From: an uncultured Desulfobacteraceae bacterium
Lineage (GTDB): Bacteria; Desulfobacterota; Desulfobacteria; Desulfobacterales; UBA5852
DNA length: 64,000 nucleotides
Reading direction: 5' to 3'
Assembly: GCA_913060875.1 (NCBI GenBank)
Contig: CAJXSL010000003.1
Location: forward strand, 149,045-213,044
Positions 48,694-57,964 of the stretch are shown here, in pieces. The translations under genes were made by a program, and so were the position numbers. The stretch's first letter is position 1. The number at the start of each line of letters is the position of its first letter. The notes beneath the pieces are model-generated. The model did no database searches and was not told where the DNA came from. It worked only from the letters and a program-made list of their open reading frames with translations.

Positions 48694-49290
48694 TCAGGCG
48701 CTGTTCTTGTACTGGCGGTAAAAGCGCATCACCTTTTCGACATATCGCTCGGTCTCGGGAATGGGAGGAATGCGCTTATAGCGGTCCACAATGGTGGGGC
48801 CGGCGTTGTAAGCGGAAAGCGACAAAGCCAGTTTGCCATTGTAGCGATCGTAGAGTTTACGGAAATAACGGGTACCGCCCATGATGTTCTGACGCGGATC
48901 AAAGGGATCCTTGATATTCAGAGCGGGATAGTTTTGCGGCATGATCTGCATCAGTCCCCGGGCGCCCTTTTTGGATATAGCGTGGGGGTTGAAGCTCGAC
49001 TCGGCCTGGATGATGGCTTTGAGAAGGTAAAAATCCACACCATGGCGACGGGATGCTTCTTTAATGATGCGATCGTATTTGCGGACATTGGTCGGTTTGG
49101 TAAAGCGGGGTTTGTGGCTGCGGATATAGATGCGATATTCCGGCGACGACGGTGTGTTGGTAAAGTGCATCACGCCATCGGCATCTCGATACATGTAAAT
49201 ATCAGCCAGAACGGGTGGCGCGGCAAGCACCACCAGCAGCAGCCACAGGCATAGCCCTGTCCACAAGTATGTTTCGGTTTCTGCTCTCAT
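48694..49290 (-). CDS. Secreted lytic transglycosylase (DUF4124 plus SLT domain)
   Basis: A 198-residue periplasmic protein. The signal peptide (LCLWLLLVVLAAPPVLA) is followed by a short DUF4124-like segment (DIYMYRDADGVMHFTNTPSS) and an SLT/goose-lysozyme domain with catalytic Glu in IIQAESSFNPHAISKKGARGLMQIMP and NIMGGTRYFRKL, LSAYNAGP. It cuts peptidoglycan. Upstream in-frame starts exist; ATG at 49290 gives the best signal peptide. It is convergent with glgB. Confidence 0.88.
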   Translation of the reverse strand: MRAETETYLWTGLCLWLLLVVLAAPPVLADIYMYRDADGVMHFTNTPSSPEYRIYIRSHKPRFTKPTNVRKYDRIIKEASRRHGVDFYLLKAIIQAESSFNPHAISKKGARGLMQIMPQNYPALNIKDPFDPRQNIMGGTRYFRKLYDRYNGKLALSLSAYNAGPTIVDRYKRIPPIPETERYVEKVMRFYRQYKNSA

Positions 49291-49527
49291 AGCCTCGCGG
49301 TAAATCGCTCCTGACATCCCCAACCGAATCTCAATGGTGGTCTGCTGCGGATTATTATATTTTATTTCTCCCAGAACACAAGTCCCGCCCCCTAACGAGG
49401 GGGGCAGAGGCCGTGCCCACTATCAATATCGCCCCATTCCGCCGTCAACTTGAGCTGTTGAACAGCATTGGGGGCTGTTTCGAACGGGATGCCCGCGGCG
49501 CAAACCCCATCCGCTTGAGACACACTT

Positions 49528-49947
49528 TCAGTCAGGATCTTGCCGGCTGTCTGCCGCAGCCGCCTGCCAGGCCTGCTGTTGCCGGACATCCCGGATTTGT
49601 TTCTGGATAAAGCGGACTGGAAAGGCCGGGGTGGAAAGATAGGGTACGGTATTGCGGATAAACGCATCCTTGAACCGGTTGATAAGATTCTGCTTGTCTT
49701 CATTGGAAACAAAAACACGTTCCATACGGCTTGTATAGGTAACGGTTTCACCCAGGAGGTTTCGAACCGTTTCCAGGGATAGATCGCCCATGAGATCGGC
49801 CGGAAGACAATCGCCCCGGGTCGGTATACGGACACGGGCCTCCAAAACCACGATCCAGCGATCGGCCGCCTGTCGTCGCGAGGCATCGCAAAGCGTAAGG
49901 GTGGCCCCATTTGCAAGGGTCCGGGTTTCAAGAATGGAATCGCTCAT
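49528..49947 (-). CDS. Small conserved protein of unknown function
   Basis: A 139-residue soluble protein that I do not recognise. It has a beta-rich N-terminal half (TLANGATLTLCDASRRQAAD, WIVVLEARVRI) and a helical, basic C-terminal half. AGGAG at good spacing precedes the ATG. It lies between the transglycosylase and a cyclic-nucleotide-binding protein, all on the same strand. The region 49324-49527 holds no gene. Confidence 0.6.
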   Translation of the reverse strand: MSDSILETRTLANGATLTLCDASRRQAADRWIVVLEARVRIPTRGDCLPADLMGDLSLETVRNLLGETVTYTSRMERVFVSNEDKQNLINRFKDAFIRNTVPYLSTPAFPVRFIQKQIRDVRQQQAWQAAAADSRQDPD

Positions 49948-50013
49948 GGCTTGGCTCCTGGAGAGGTCGGTATGGTCACGATGGCGTGGATTTCACGGCA
50001 AGGGCAACACAGA

Positions 50014-50493
50014 TCAACTGATGGGCAGCATGTAGTCCGCCAGACGGCTGGACGTTTTCCGCAGGTTGTTGCTGAGCAGGATGGCAACGCCCTTCAGCAG
50101 CTTGATGCCGATGTTGGCATGGCGTGTCATGATAAGGTCAAAGGCCGCCTGGGAGAGAATGAACAGCTTGGCATTATCGCGGGCCTTGATGGTCGCCGAC
50201 CGCGGCAGGTTTTCAATCACCGACATCTCGCCGATGGATTGCCCCTTGCGCAGGGTGGTAATGACGATTTCCTGGTCGGCGGCGATGGGCTGCTTGATGA
50301 CATCCAGCGTCCCATGGGCAATAAAACACATAAAATTGCCGCGATCGGCTTCCTGGAAAAGAATTTCGCCCTGCTGCAGCTCGATCACATTCATATGTTT
50401 CGCCACCAGCTTGATTTCTTCCGCATTCATGCGACTGAACAGGGGGATGCCCATAAAAAAATCGATGATGGCTTTTGACAGATTGGGATCCAT
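50014..50493 (-). CDS. Cyclic nucleotide-binding domain protein
   Basis: A 159-residue single-domain cNMP-binding protein (CRP/FNR-type beta-roll) without a DNA-binding domain. ELQQGEILFQEADRGNFMCFIAHGTLDVI is the first part of the roll, and GQSIGEMSVIENLPRSATIKA is the phosphate-binding cassette with its arginine. It may act as a regulatory subunit for another protein. The partner is not evident. Confidence 0.88.
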   Translation of the reverse strand: MDPNLSKAIIDFFMGIPLFSRMNAEEIKLVAKHMNVIELQQGEILFQEADRGNFMCFIAHGTLDVIKQPIAADQEIVITTLRKGQSIGEMSVIENLPRSATIKARDNAKLFILSQAAFDLIMTRHANIGIKLLKGVAILLSNNLRKTSSRLADYMLPIS

Positions 50494-50614
50494 GATCTAA
50501 AACGCTCACGTCAGATGGTCGTTTCGTCTGGCACGCACGATTCTTCATTAATATCAAAATTTTAAACGTAAATGAAGTCTTTCTTGCCTGCGAACCCACA
50601 AAAGGAGACCTGCC

Positions 50615-51196
50615 ATGACCAACCCGCTCCCCACGCGCGATGACGCCTGGAACCTGCTGACGACCTACAATCAGAGTGACAGCCTGCGAAAACACGCTTT
50701 GGCGGTCGAGGGTGTCATGCGCTATTTCGCCCGCCAATACGGGGAGGACGAAACGGTCTGGGGCATTATCGGATTGATCCATGACCTGGATTATGAACAG
50801 TTTCCGGATCAGCACTGCGTCAAAACCGAGGAAATTCTGCGGGAAAACGGCTGGCCCGAAGACTATATCCGGGCCGTGATCAGCCACGGGTATGGCATCT
50901 GCACGGATGTGGAACCCCGCTCCACCATGGAAAAGGTCCTTTTTGCCGTGGATGAATTGACCGGCCTGGTGGCCACCACAGCGCTGGTGCGCCCCTCCAA
51001 AAGCGTGATGGATTTGAAGGCCAAATCCGTTAAGAAAAAATGGAAAGACAAGCGTTTTGCCGCCGGGGTGGATCGCGGCATCATTGAGAAGGGGGCCGCC
51101 ATGCTGGGGGTCGAGGTGGGGGAACTGATTACCGGCACGATCACGGGCATGCGCGAGGTTGCCGAAGCCATCGGACTCGGTGAGCAAACCGCCTGA
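50615..51196 (+). CDS. HD-domain hydrolase
   Basis: A 193-residue HD-superfamily phosphohydrolase. The metal-binding residues lie in LRKHALAVEGVM (His), LIHDLDYE (His-Asp) and VISHGYG (His). The middle contains a conserved VDELTGLVATTALVRPSKSV. Family members hydrolyse nucleotides or phosphate esters, but the substrate here is unknown. AAAGGAG precedes the ATG. It is convergent with dnaK across a terminator. Confidence 0.85.
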   Translation: MTNPLPTRDDAWNLLTTYNQSDSLRKHALAVEGVMRYFARQYGEDETVWGIIGLIHDLDYEQFPDQHCVKTEEILRENGWPEDYIRAVISHGYGICTDVEPRSTMEKVLFAVDELTGLVATTALVRPSKSVMDLKAKSVKKKWKDKRFAAGVDRGIIEKGAAMLGVEVGELITGTITGMREVAEAIGLGEQTA

Positions 51197-51228
51197 TCCG
51201 GAAATACATCACCCAGGAATGCGTTTTG

Positions 51229-51258
51229 GCGCCGCCCCCGATTTAACGGGGGCGGCGC
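51229..51258. terminator. Bidirectional terminator between HD gene and dnaK
   Basis: A perfect 12-bp stem GCGCCGCCCCCG / CGGGGGCGGCGC around ATTTAA, midway between the two convergent stops (51196 and 51264). Short T-rich flanks occur on each side. Confidence 0.85.
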
Positions 51259-51263
51259 TTCGT

Positions 51264-53162
51264 TTAGGCCACTTCTTCAAACTCGGCGTCCACCACATCG
51301 TCCTTTGAGGCGCCTCCGGTCGCGCTCTGCCCCGGCGCCGCCGAACCGGCCGGGCCCTGACCCTGGGCGTAGACCGTCGACGCCACCTGCTGGGCCATAC
51401 GCTTGAGATCCTCGCTCAACCGGCGGATTTCGGCCACGTCTTCCCCCTGCATGGCGGTTTTGAGCGCCTCGACGGCGCTGGCGGCCTGGGTCCGGGAGGC
51501 CTCGTCCAGGCCTTCCCCCAAATCCGCCAGGGTTTTTTCGGTGGTATAGACCAGGGCGTCCGCTTCGTTGCGGGCCTCCACCAACCCCTTTTTGCGGCGG
51601 TCGGTATCCGCGTTCATTTCCGCTTCACGAACCAACCGATCGATTTCCGCCTTGTCCAGTCCGCTGGAAGCGGTAATCCGGATGGACTGTTCCTTGCCGG
51701 TGGCCTGGTCCTTGGCCGCAACACTCACGATACCGTTGGCATCGATATCAAAGGTCACCTCGATCTGGGGCAGGCCTCTGGGTGCCGGTGCAATGCCCGT
51801 CAGTTCGAAGCGCCCCAGCGTCTTGTTGTCCGCTGCCATTTCCCGTTCGCCCTGGAGGACATGAACCGTGACAGCCGGTTGATTGTCCTCGGCCGTGGAA
51901 AACACCTGGCTCTGGCGGGCCGGGATGGTGGTGTTGCGTTCGATCAGACGGGTCATCACGCCGCCCAGGGTCTCGATGCCCAGTGACAGCGGCGTCACGT
52001 CCAGCAGCAGCACGTCCTTTATGTCGCCTGTCAGCACCGCACCCTGAATGGCGGCCCCCATGGCAACAACTTCATCCGGATTGACACTTTTACCCGGTTC
52101 CCGGCCGAAAATCGCCTGCACCTTGGCCTGAACCGCCGGCATGCGGGTCATGCCCCCCACCAGCACCACATCACTGATGTCGGCGGGATTCAATCCGGCA
52201 TCCTGCATGGCCTGGCGGCAGGGGCCCTCCAATTTATCCAGCAAGTCTGCCACCAGGGCCTCCAGTTTGGCCCGTGAAACGCTGATGTTCATATGCTTGG
52301 GCCCGCTGCCATCCGCTGTGATAAAGGGCAGGTTGATCTCGGTCGTTGTCGACGTGGACAACTCCATTTTAGCCTTCTCAGCGGCTTCCTTGAGGCGCTG
52401 GAGGGCCATTTTGTCGGTCCGCACATCGATGCCCTGCTCTTTGCGGAAGGTGTCGGCCAGATAGTCGATCAACCGCAGGTCAAAATCTTCACCGCCGAGG
52501 TGCGTGTCGCCGTTGGTGGCTTTGACCTCGAAAACACCGTCGCCGATTTCGAGAATGGAAATATCAAAGGTACCGCCGCCGAGATCGAACACGGCGATTT
52601 TCTGATCTTTTTTACCCTCCAACCCGTAGGCCAGGGATGCGGCCGTGGGTTCGTTGATGATGCGCAATACATTGAGTCCGGCAATTTTGCCCGCATCCTT
52701 GGTGGCCTGACGCTGGCTGTCATCAAAATAAGCCGGCACCGTAATCACGGCATCGGTCACTTTCTCCCCGAGATAATCCTCGGCCGCCTTGCGAATGGCG
52801 CCAAGTATAAAAGAGGATATTTCCGCCGGGCTGTAAGCTTTATTTTTGAGGCGAATGCGGACATCGCCGTTGTCCGCCCCCTCGATTTGGTAAGGCAGCA
52901 CCGGAACGTCCTGCTGGACCTCGGGTGCCGTGAATTTCCGGCCGATCAACCGCTTGACTCCGAATACCGTGTTTTCCGGATTGGTAACAGCCTGCCGTTT
53001 GGCAATCTGGCCCACCAGCCGCTCACCGCCATCGTTGATCGCGACGATGGATGGCGTGGTGCGGCCGCCCTCGGCATTCGTAATCACCTGAACCTCTTTG
53101 TTTTCCATAATGGCCACACATGAATTGGTGGTTCCTAGATCAATACCGATAACTTTTCCCAT
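51264..53162 (-). CDS. dnaK: Chaperone protein DnaK (Hsp70)
   Basis: A 632-residue Hsp70. The ATPase domain begins [20 protein letters not shown] and has [21 protein letters not shown] and [19 protein letters not shown]. The substrate domain has [16 protein letters not shown]. The C-terminal tail ends in DAEFEEVA, the usual DnaJ/regulator-binding end. The start follows AGGAGG at 5 bp. grpE, dnaJ and hrcA are not adjacent, and I see no CIRCE inverted repeat upstream, so regulation is unknown. Confidence 0.97.
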   Translation of the reverse strand: MGKVIGIDLGTTNSCVAIMENKEVQVITNAEGGRTTPSIVAINDGGERLVGQIAKRQAVTNPENTVFGVKRLIGRKFTAPEVQQDVPVLPYQIEGADNGDVRIRLKNKAYSPAEISSFILGAIRKAAEDYLGEKVTDAVITVPAYFDDSQRQATKDAGKIAGLNVLRIINEPTAASLAYGLEGKKDQKIAVFDLGGGTFDISILEIGDGVFEVKATNGDTHLGGEDFDLRLIDYLADTFRKEQGIDVRTDKMALQRLKEAAEKAKMELSTSTTTEINLPFITADGSGPKHMNISVSRAKLEALVADLLDKLEGPCRQAMQDAGLNPADISDVVLVGGMTRMPAVQAKVQAIFGREPGKSVNPDEVVAMGAAIQGAVLTGDIKDVLLLDVTPLSLGIETLGGVMTRLIERNTTIPARQSQVFSTAEDNQPAVTVHVLQGEREMAADNKTLGRFELTGIAPAPRGLPQIEVTFDIDANGIVSVAAKDQATGKEQSIRITASSGLDKAEIDRLVREAEMNADTDRRKKGLVEARNEADALVYTTEKTLADLGEGLDEASRTQAASAVEALKTAMQGEDVAEIRRLSEDLKRMAQQVASTVYAQGQGPAGSAAPGQSATGGASKDDVVDAEFEEVA

Positions 53163-53505
53163 GACGACCTCCTGATTATGTATATTAGAATATATTACTA
53201 AATAAAATTTAAGCACAAAGTAATGATATAATGGTTGTCGTCAAGGGGGTTTTTCATCCATTTTCTGGCGTTCCCCAGGTGCGCCGGCCTGATACCGGCC
53301 ACGGGGGCCTCCCCGACCGCCTTGACCCGCGCTGCCCCCACAGGCCTCTGCGATTCACACCGCCACCCACAGATACACTTGGATCGGTTGGACATTTCAA
53401 ACGAATTGGTTTAGATTTTCTCCGGCAATAGCCCATGATCGGCCGAGCATTACCGGCCTTCGTGTCAAAACCTAAACGGCCAAAGCGCAAGACAGGACGC
53501 ATACC

Positions 53506-54336
53506 ATGACAAACAACGCACTACACGGAAAACGCATCGGGTTTATCGGCGCCGGCAATATGGCCGAAGCCATTATTCGGGGCCTTTTGGAAAGCCGAAC
53601 CGTGCCGGCGGAGCACATCACGGCCTCCGACGTGATCCCGGAACGGCTGGCATTCATGCAAACCACCTATGGGATTGAAACCACCGATGACAACGTGGCC
53701 CTGGTGTCGGCTGCGGACGTCCTGGTCCTGGCCGTCAAACCCCAGGTGGTAAATCAGGCACTGGCCCCCATCCACCCTCATACCGATGGCGCCAAGCTGG
53801 TCATATCCATCGTGGCCGGTTTGACGGTAGCTGCCATGGCAAACGCTCTGGGTTCCGGCACCCGCATCATCCGCACGGTTCCCAATACACCGGTTTTTGT
53901 GGGCGAGGGCATGGTGGCACTGGCTTCGGACGGTCCGGCCACAGGGGAAGACTATGCGATTGCCGAGGCCATCTTCGACCCCGTCGCCCGCATCGTCTCG
54001 ATCGAGGAAAAATTCATGGACGCGGCCATCGGCGTTGCCGGATCCGGTCCTGCCTACGGGTTTCTCATAATCGAAGCCCTTGCGGACGGGGGTGTGAAAA
54101 TGGGGCTGCCGCGACCCGTGGCGCTTGAAATGGCCGCCCAGACCCTTCTTGGCGCGGCCAAAATGTGTCTCGAATCCGGTCGTCACACCGGTCAGTTGAA
54201 AGACATGGTAACGTCCCCGGGGGGCACCACCATCGCCGCCTTGCATAAAATGGAGGCCGCCGGCGTGCGGTCCGCTCTGATGGATGCGGTCGAAGCCGCC
54301 ACGCGCCGGTCGGAAGAACTGGGGCGGAAAAACTGA
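53506..54336 (+). CDS. proC: Pyrroline-5-carboxylate reductase
   Basis: A 276-residue NADPH enzyme that makes proline. The Rossmann motif IGFIGAGNMAEAIIRG is at the N-terminus. IIRTVPNTPVFVGEGMVAL, GVAGSGPAYGFLIIEALADGGVKMGLPR and MVTSPGGTTIAALHKMEAAGVR are ProC signatures. AGGA precedes the ATG. The next gene follows after 31 bp on the same strand. Confidence 0.95.
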   Translation: MTNNALHGKRIGFIGAGNMAEAIIRGLLESRTVPAEHITASDVIPERLAFMQTTYGIETTDDNVALVSAADVLVLAVKPQVVNQALAPIHPHTDGAKLVISIVAGLTVAAMANALGSGTRIIRTVPNTPVFVGEGMVALASDGPATGEDYAIAEAIFDPVARIVSIEEKFMDAAIGVAGSGPAYGFLIIEALADGGVKMGLPRPVALEMAAQTLLGAAKMCLESGRHTGQLKDMVTSPGGTTIAALHKMEAAGVRSALMDAVEAATRRSEELGRKN

Positions 54337-54367
54337 TACCGCCCCACCCGCCTGAGGATATAGTACG

Positions 54368-54838
54368 ATGACCAGTGTACCGCTTATCGTGCAGCGGGAA
54401 ATCGAAGCCAACCTGGCGGTGGCCCTGATCCAGCGCTATGCCGATGCTCTGGGGCAAGCGAAAGCCGTTGCCCTGGCCCGCGAATCCATTCAGAGTCTGG
54501 CGCAAAATGCCGGCCGGAAGCTTGCCGACCAACTTGGGAGCAATACTCTGGAGGACTTGGCAGGGGTGGTGCGGGAGGTATGGGCGCGGGAAGACGCCCT
54601 CGGCATCACTTTTCACACGGTCTCCCGGGATCGGCTTGATTTTGACGTTCATCGCTGCCGCTACGCTGAATTGTATGACCGTCTCGGCATCCGGGATATG
54701 GGAGTCCACCTTTCCTGCTGCCGCGACGCCGCTTTCGCCCGGGGGTTCAATGCCGCCATCCGCATGCAGCGCCGTCAGACCATCATGGAGGGGGCACCAT
54801 GTTGCGATTTTCGGTTTACGCTCGCATCACCCCCCTAA
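54368..54838 (+). CDS. L-2-amino-thiazoline-4-carboxylate hydrolase family protein
   Basis: A 156-residue protein with the conserved C-terminal motif of the ATC-hydrolase family (RRQTIMEGAPCCDFRF) and a paired cysteine in VHLSCCRDAAFARGF. The characterised member opens the thiazoline ring toward cysteine, but many homologues have other or unknown roles. GAGGA precedes the ATG. It lies upstream of a small membrane protein and the original copy of the FrnE-like selenoprotein gene. Confidence 0.8.
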   Translation: MTSVPLIVQREIEANLAVALIQRYADALGQAKAVALARESIQSLAQNAGRKLADQLGSNTLEDLAGVVREVWAREDALGITFHTVSRDRLDFDVHRCRYAELYDRLGIRDMGVHLSCCRDAAFARGFNAAIRMQRRQTIMEGAPCCDFRFTLASPP

Positions 54839-54894
54839 TACCGTTCGTGTAGGCCTGTCGGCAAATTTCCAGGATCAACCAAGGGGGTCTTACC

Positions 54895-55092
54895 ATGAAT
54901 CGCTTTTTTAAAATCATTTTGCACTGCATGGTTTTCGCCATTGGCCTGCCGGCCGTTGGATTCAGCCATTTTTGGGATTGGGAGCTTCTGCGGGGAATGA
55001 TCCTGCCGGTGGTGGCCACCGGATTCCTGATCTACCTGGTGTTGTTCATTCTGCTGGGCGGCTACCGGGCCTTCCAATCATCGTCATCTTAA
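54895..55092 (+). CDS. Small two-helix membrane protein
   Basis: A 65-residue protein with two hydrophobic segments (ILHCMVFAIGLPAVGFSHF and MILPVVATGFLIYLVLFILLGG). A GGGGG lies 6-10 bp before the ATG. Function unknown. It sits between the ATC-hydrolase-family gene and the FrnE-like gene start and may be co-transcribed with both. Confidence 0.6.
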   Translation: MNRFFKIILHCMVFAIGLPAVGFSHFWDWELLRGMILPVVATGFLIYLVLFILLGGYRAFQSSSS

Positions 55093-55102
55093 GGTGGACG
55101 CC

Positions 55103-55192
55103 ATGACGGACCGAAATCGTCTGGAAATCTTCTCGGACTACATCTGACCCTGGAGCTATTTCATTACCGGGCGTATTGATGTAGCTTTATAG
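55103..55192 (+). pseudogene. Truncated 5' stub of the FrnE-like selenoprotein gene
   Basis: An ATG after GGTGG starts MTDRNRLEIFSDYI, followed by an in-frame TGA (55145-55147) and PWSYFITGRID, then leaves the homologous frame and stops at TAG 55190-55192. This is the original chromosomal start of the gene whose body continues at 59797. The second active-site residue is Ser (AGC) where the full copy has Cys (TGC). Even with Sec insertion the product would have only 29 residues, so it is broken by the insertion. Confidence 0.8.
55124..55179. repeat. Left 56-bp direct repeat (att-like)
   Basis: It runs from GAAATCTTCTCGG to GGGCGTATTGA and is repeated at 59741-59796 with one mismatch (A at 55154, T at 59771). 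It covers the TGA codon and the active site of the FrnE-like gene. Both copies have the same orientation. Confidence 0.93.
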
Positions 55193-55617
55193 TGAATTAA
55201 TTACATTAGAAGTTTTTACTATTACACACCGATAGGGGCACTAATGGGGAACTATATTGGGGAACTACGAGCCTTCCTTCCCAAATGGATCGAAAGTTAT
55301 TTATCCCTATTCACCTGGAGTCCAATCGACCAAATCTTGCCCCGCATAACGTCTACCAGCAAATCAAATATCCCCTCTAAACCTTTCCTACCATCGGCCG
55401 ATAAGGTACAAGGTAATCACTTGTATTTTTATCCAGTTCCATAGCCACCAACTCAAAAATACCGAGGGCGCTATGACAGCCAAGCCCCAAAATGCCGTTA
55501 CGCCACTAAATGCCAACCACTTCACCATCATTGATAGGTCCACCGACATTCTACTTATCGCCCCCCATGCTTGTATCCGCCACGGTGAGCACAAGAACGA
55601 CGAAAACACCGGCCCTA
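55193..55617. other. Gene-poor A+T-rich DNA inside the insertion
   Basis: About 425 bp with no credible gene. Its minus strand directly follows the ArdC-like fragment; a frame-shifted open stretch there may be further decay of that gene, but I see no motif. Confidence 0.5.
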
Positions 55618-55851
55618 TTACCGAATTGGTGGCAATGTAAATACCATCAGGGCAAGGGCCTGGGCTGAAAGTTCCGCTACGATTTCCTGAAACGGATCTT
55701 GGCAAGATTTGAGATTATCTTTGATAATGTGATGTGCCGAATGGGCTACTTCGTAGAAAAAGACACATTCCTGCTTGGTAGCGATGGCTATTTCTTTACG
55801 ATCCCAGGAATAGTAGCCGTAATTGCTGTAATTACCTAGAACCGCTTTCAC
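55618..55851 (-). pseudogene. Fragment of an ArdC-like zincin/antirestriction protein
   Basis: A 77-residue fragment. GYYSWDRKEIAIATKQ, the helix FFYEVAHSAHH and DPFQEIVAELSAQAL follow the pattern of ArdC-like zincin metallopeptidases carried by plasmids and integrative elements. The usual HExxH reads YEVAH, so the zinc site is damaged, and a stop lies just upstream of the GTG. The N-terminal DNA-binding part and the C-terminal end are missing. The family call is from motif memory only. Confidence 0.5.
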
Positions 55852-56258
55852 AGAAATGCACCTACATCAAGGCATAGGTAGCCACTCTCACACCCGGAGC
55901 AGATCTTGAAAATCGAGGACTACGATGGGATGGTAGGTGATGAAATGAAGGTAGTCAGTTTCACTATGGGTATTTGAATACCCATTATAGGAACAAGGGT
56001 TGTGAAACTGGTTTCATATTTAGTTATACCTAAAACATTTAGTTGCTCTTTATCCATCTGCAAACATATTAAATTCCGATATTCGATAAGGCAATAGAAT
56101 CACGGCGTATTTTTTGCATATAAGATGCTCCTAATCCTTCCTTGAGCTGCAATGGCTCGCTGCCGGCACAAATAATTATCCATAGGTTTTTGATGGATGC
56201 ATGGCATCGGCATTCACATGTTTCAATTCGACCAACTATCCTACCCAAGGGAGGCCCC
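55852..56258. other. Intergenic region upstream of the caspase-like gene
   Basis: About 407 bp, A+T-rich, with no gene that I recognise. It contains the perfect inverted repeat at 55966-55985 and the ribosome-binding site (AAGGGAGG) of the following gene. Confidence 0.5.
55966..55985. repeat. Perfect inverted repeat upstream of the caspase-like gene
   Basis: ATGGGTATT-TG-AATACCCAT, 9-bp arms with a 2-bp centre, about 275 bp before the caspase-like start. The compact symmetrical form suggests a protein-binding operator rather than a terminator. Confidence 0.5.
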
Positions 56259-57776
56259 ATGTCTAAGCGGCTATTCTTATGCGTTTTGATCTTGTTATTT
56301 GGGTTTTTATCGAATTCATATGGAGTGCCACAATACTATACTTTTGAAGGATCCGTTCATTCATTTACTGACGGGAACTTCAATCCCACCGCTATTGACA
56401 GTTCATACTTCAATACGGCTACTGGGTCAGATTTTGAAGTTAATGATTCACTTTCTTTTACTTTTATGCTCGATGCTGACCGCCCTGGGGAATACACAAC
56501 TCACTACAGTGATGGCCAACCACCACAGACATATCAGTATAGTTCTCCCAACATAGGTTATTCTGAATACGTAGGTGGCTCGTTGCAACAAAACATGTCA
56601 AATATTTACCATTCGGGTATTAGTCAGCCTTACACCTATCGAGAGAATAATTATTATTTGGAAGGCAGCCCTTATTCAATATTCGGGGGAACATCATACA
56701 ATTCATTTATATTGCAACCTGAAAACGGAGCTTTAAATTTCCAACTCGGGCAATCATTTTCTGGAAAACAAACTGCCATAGATGAAACAGGCACCTACTT
56801 TCGTCTGGATTTAAACTTTGATGTTACTCTTAACAGCATATCCGACACAAATCCTTTTGATGTTCCCCCCGTCGTGAACGAACCGCGAATGTATGGGCTG
56901 TTTATAGGTGTTTATGATACCGCACTAAACAACACAACAAATGAAGAAGTAGACTTTTTTGGTAATCTTGCTATCCAAAATTTATCAGGAACGTTTTCTT
57001 CATTACCAAATACTGCATTCTATGATGTTTTGGCTGGAAACGCCGCTGTAGATGGGCAAGGGTTAAATTATAGTGACATCGAGGGTAAAATAAATGAAAT
57101 ATACGCTATGATGAATCCCGAAGACACTTTAATGCTATATTTTACGTCTCATGGTGAAACCCTGTCCAATGGAGATGAGTTTTTAGATTTAGGAGATTCA
57201 TATTTTACTGATGATAATTTATTCCAAATATTACGCGACAAGGAAGATATCAATAAATGGGTAATAATGGATGCATGCCACAGTGGTGGTTTTTGGGATA
57301 CAGATTTGCTTGATTTGGGGGAAAATGAAGGAGGGCTGGAAGAACTTTCAAAAATTGGATTTATAGCATCTGCTACGGATAGCTCCGCTTCCTATTTTAA
57401 CGCCGATGGGTATCCATTCTTGTATGCTGCCCTTGAGTGGGCCTTCTGGGAACAAAGTAACGGCTATTTAATGGGAGACATGAATAACGATGGTACTCTT
57501 GAGTTTGAAGAATTAACTGAATTTGTCGCCTATTTTAAGACTTCAATAGCCCCCGATTGGGAGAACCAGATAGTCTATGAAATGGGCTTTGGAGATAGTA
57601 TCATTTATAGTTCAGAAATCTGGGAGCCGTTTTTTGCTCAGACAGATGATTTGGGCGGATATATAGCTTACAACTCAAATTCTGCTGCCCCAGTCCCAGA
57701 GCCATCCACCATTGTGCTTATGAGCTTGGGTCTTGTAGGTCTGGCAGGACTCGGCCGCAAGAAATTTAAAAAATAG
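56259..57776 (+). CDS. Secreted caspase-like (C14) protein with PEP-CTERM anchor
   Basis: A 505-residue exported protein. The signal peptide (LFLCVLILLFGFLSNSYG) is followed by a beta-rich, Tyr/Asn/Ser-rich domain (~25-205). A caspase-type peptidase domain begins RMYGLFIGVYD, with the catalytic His298 in LYFTSHGE and Cys340 in VIMDACHSGGF. An EF-hand/dockerin-like DMNNDGTLEFEE (407-418) lies near its end. The C-terminus is a PEP-CTERM sorting signal (VPEPSTIVLMSLG, then GRKKFKK), processed by exosortase and linked to exopolysaccharide producers. No exosortase is in the window. AAGGGAGG precedes the ATG. It is A+T-rich and within the insertion. Confidence 0.85.
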   Translation: MSKRLFLCVLILLFGFLSNSYGVPQYYTFEGSVHSFTDGNFNPTAIDSSYFNTATGSDFEVNDSLSFTFMLDADRPGEYTTHYSDGQPPQTYQYSSPNIGYSEYVGGSLQQNMSNIYHSGISQPYTYRENNYYLEGSPYSIFGGTSYNSFILQPENGALNFQLGQSFSGKQTAIDETGTYFRLDLNFDVTLNSISDTNPFDVPPVVNEPRMYGLFIGVYDTALNNTTNEEVDFFGNLAIQNLSGTFSSLPNTAFYDVLAGNAAVDGQGLNYSDIEGKINEIYAMMNPEDTLMLYFTSHGETLSNGDEFLDLGDSYFTDDNLFQILRDKEDINKWVIMDACHSGGFWDTDLLDLGENEGGLEELSKIGFIASATDSSASYFNADGYPFLYAALEWAFWEQSNGYLMGDMNNDGTLEFEELTEFVAYFKTSIAPDWENQIVYEMGFGDSIIYSSEIWEPFFAQTDDLGGYIAYNSNSAAPVPEPSTIVLMSLGLVGLAGLGRKKFKK

Positions 57777-57806
57777 TCGCCGGCAAAAACAGGCTTCAGG
57801 AGGAAG

Positions 57807-57846
57807 AACCCCGTTACCATTTGATAATGGGGTTTCTTTTTTCATT
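57807..57846 (+). terminator. Terminator after the caspase-like gene
   Basis: An interrupted stem AACCCC-G-TTA / TAA-T-GGGGTT around CCATTTGA, followed by TCTTTTTTC. It lies about 30 bp after the stop. Confidence 0.82.
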
Positions 57847-57964
57847 TTGCAAAATAGAACAAGATTTCGGAATGGGTAAAGCGGGGAGCCCCTCAGCTCT
57901 GTAGGATATTCAAGTTCGATTATGTGGGCACGTGGCTCAAAAATGAGCGGCCGGGGAGGCATAT

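Noticed and set aside
49392-49931. A 179-codon frame overlapping the small unknown gene at 49528-49947
   Set aside because: It is in another frame on the same strand without a ribosome site; the 139-residue frame has AGGAG at proper spacing and more natural composition.
53163-53505. CIRCE or sigma-32 promoter for dnaK
   Set aside because: No TTAGCACTC-N9-GAGTGCTAA repeat. A TTGAC at about 53240 on the dnaK strand has no convincing -10 box at the right spacing.
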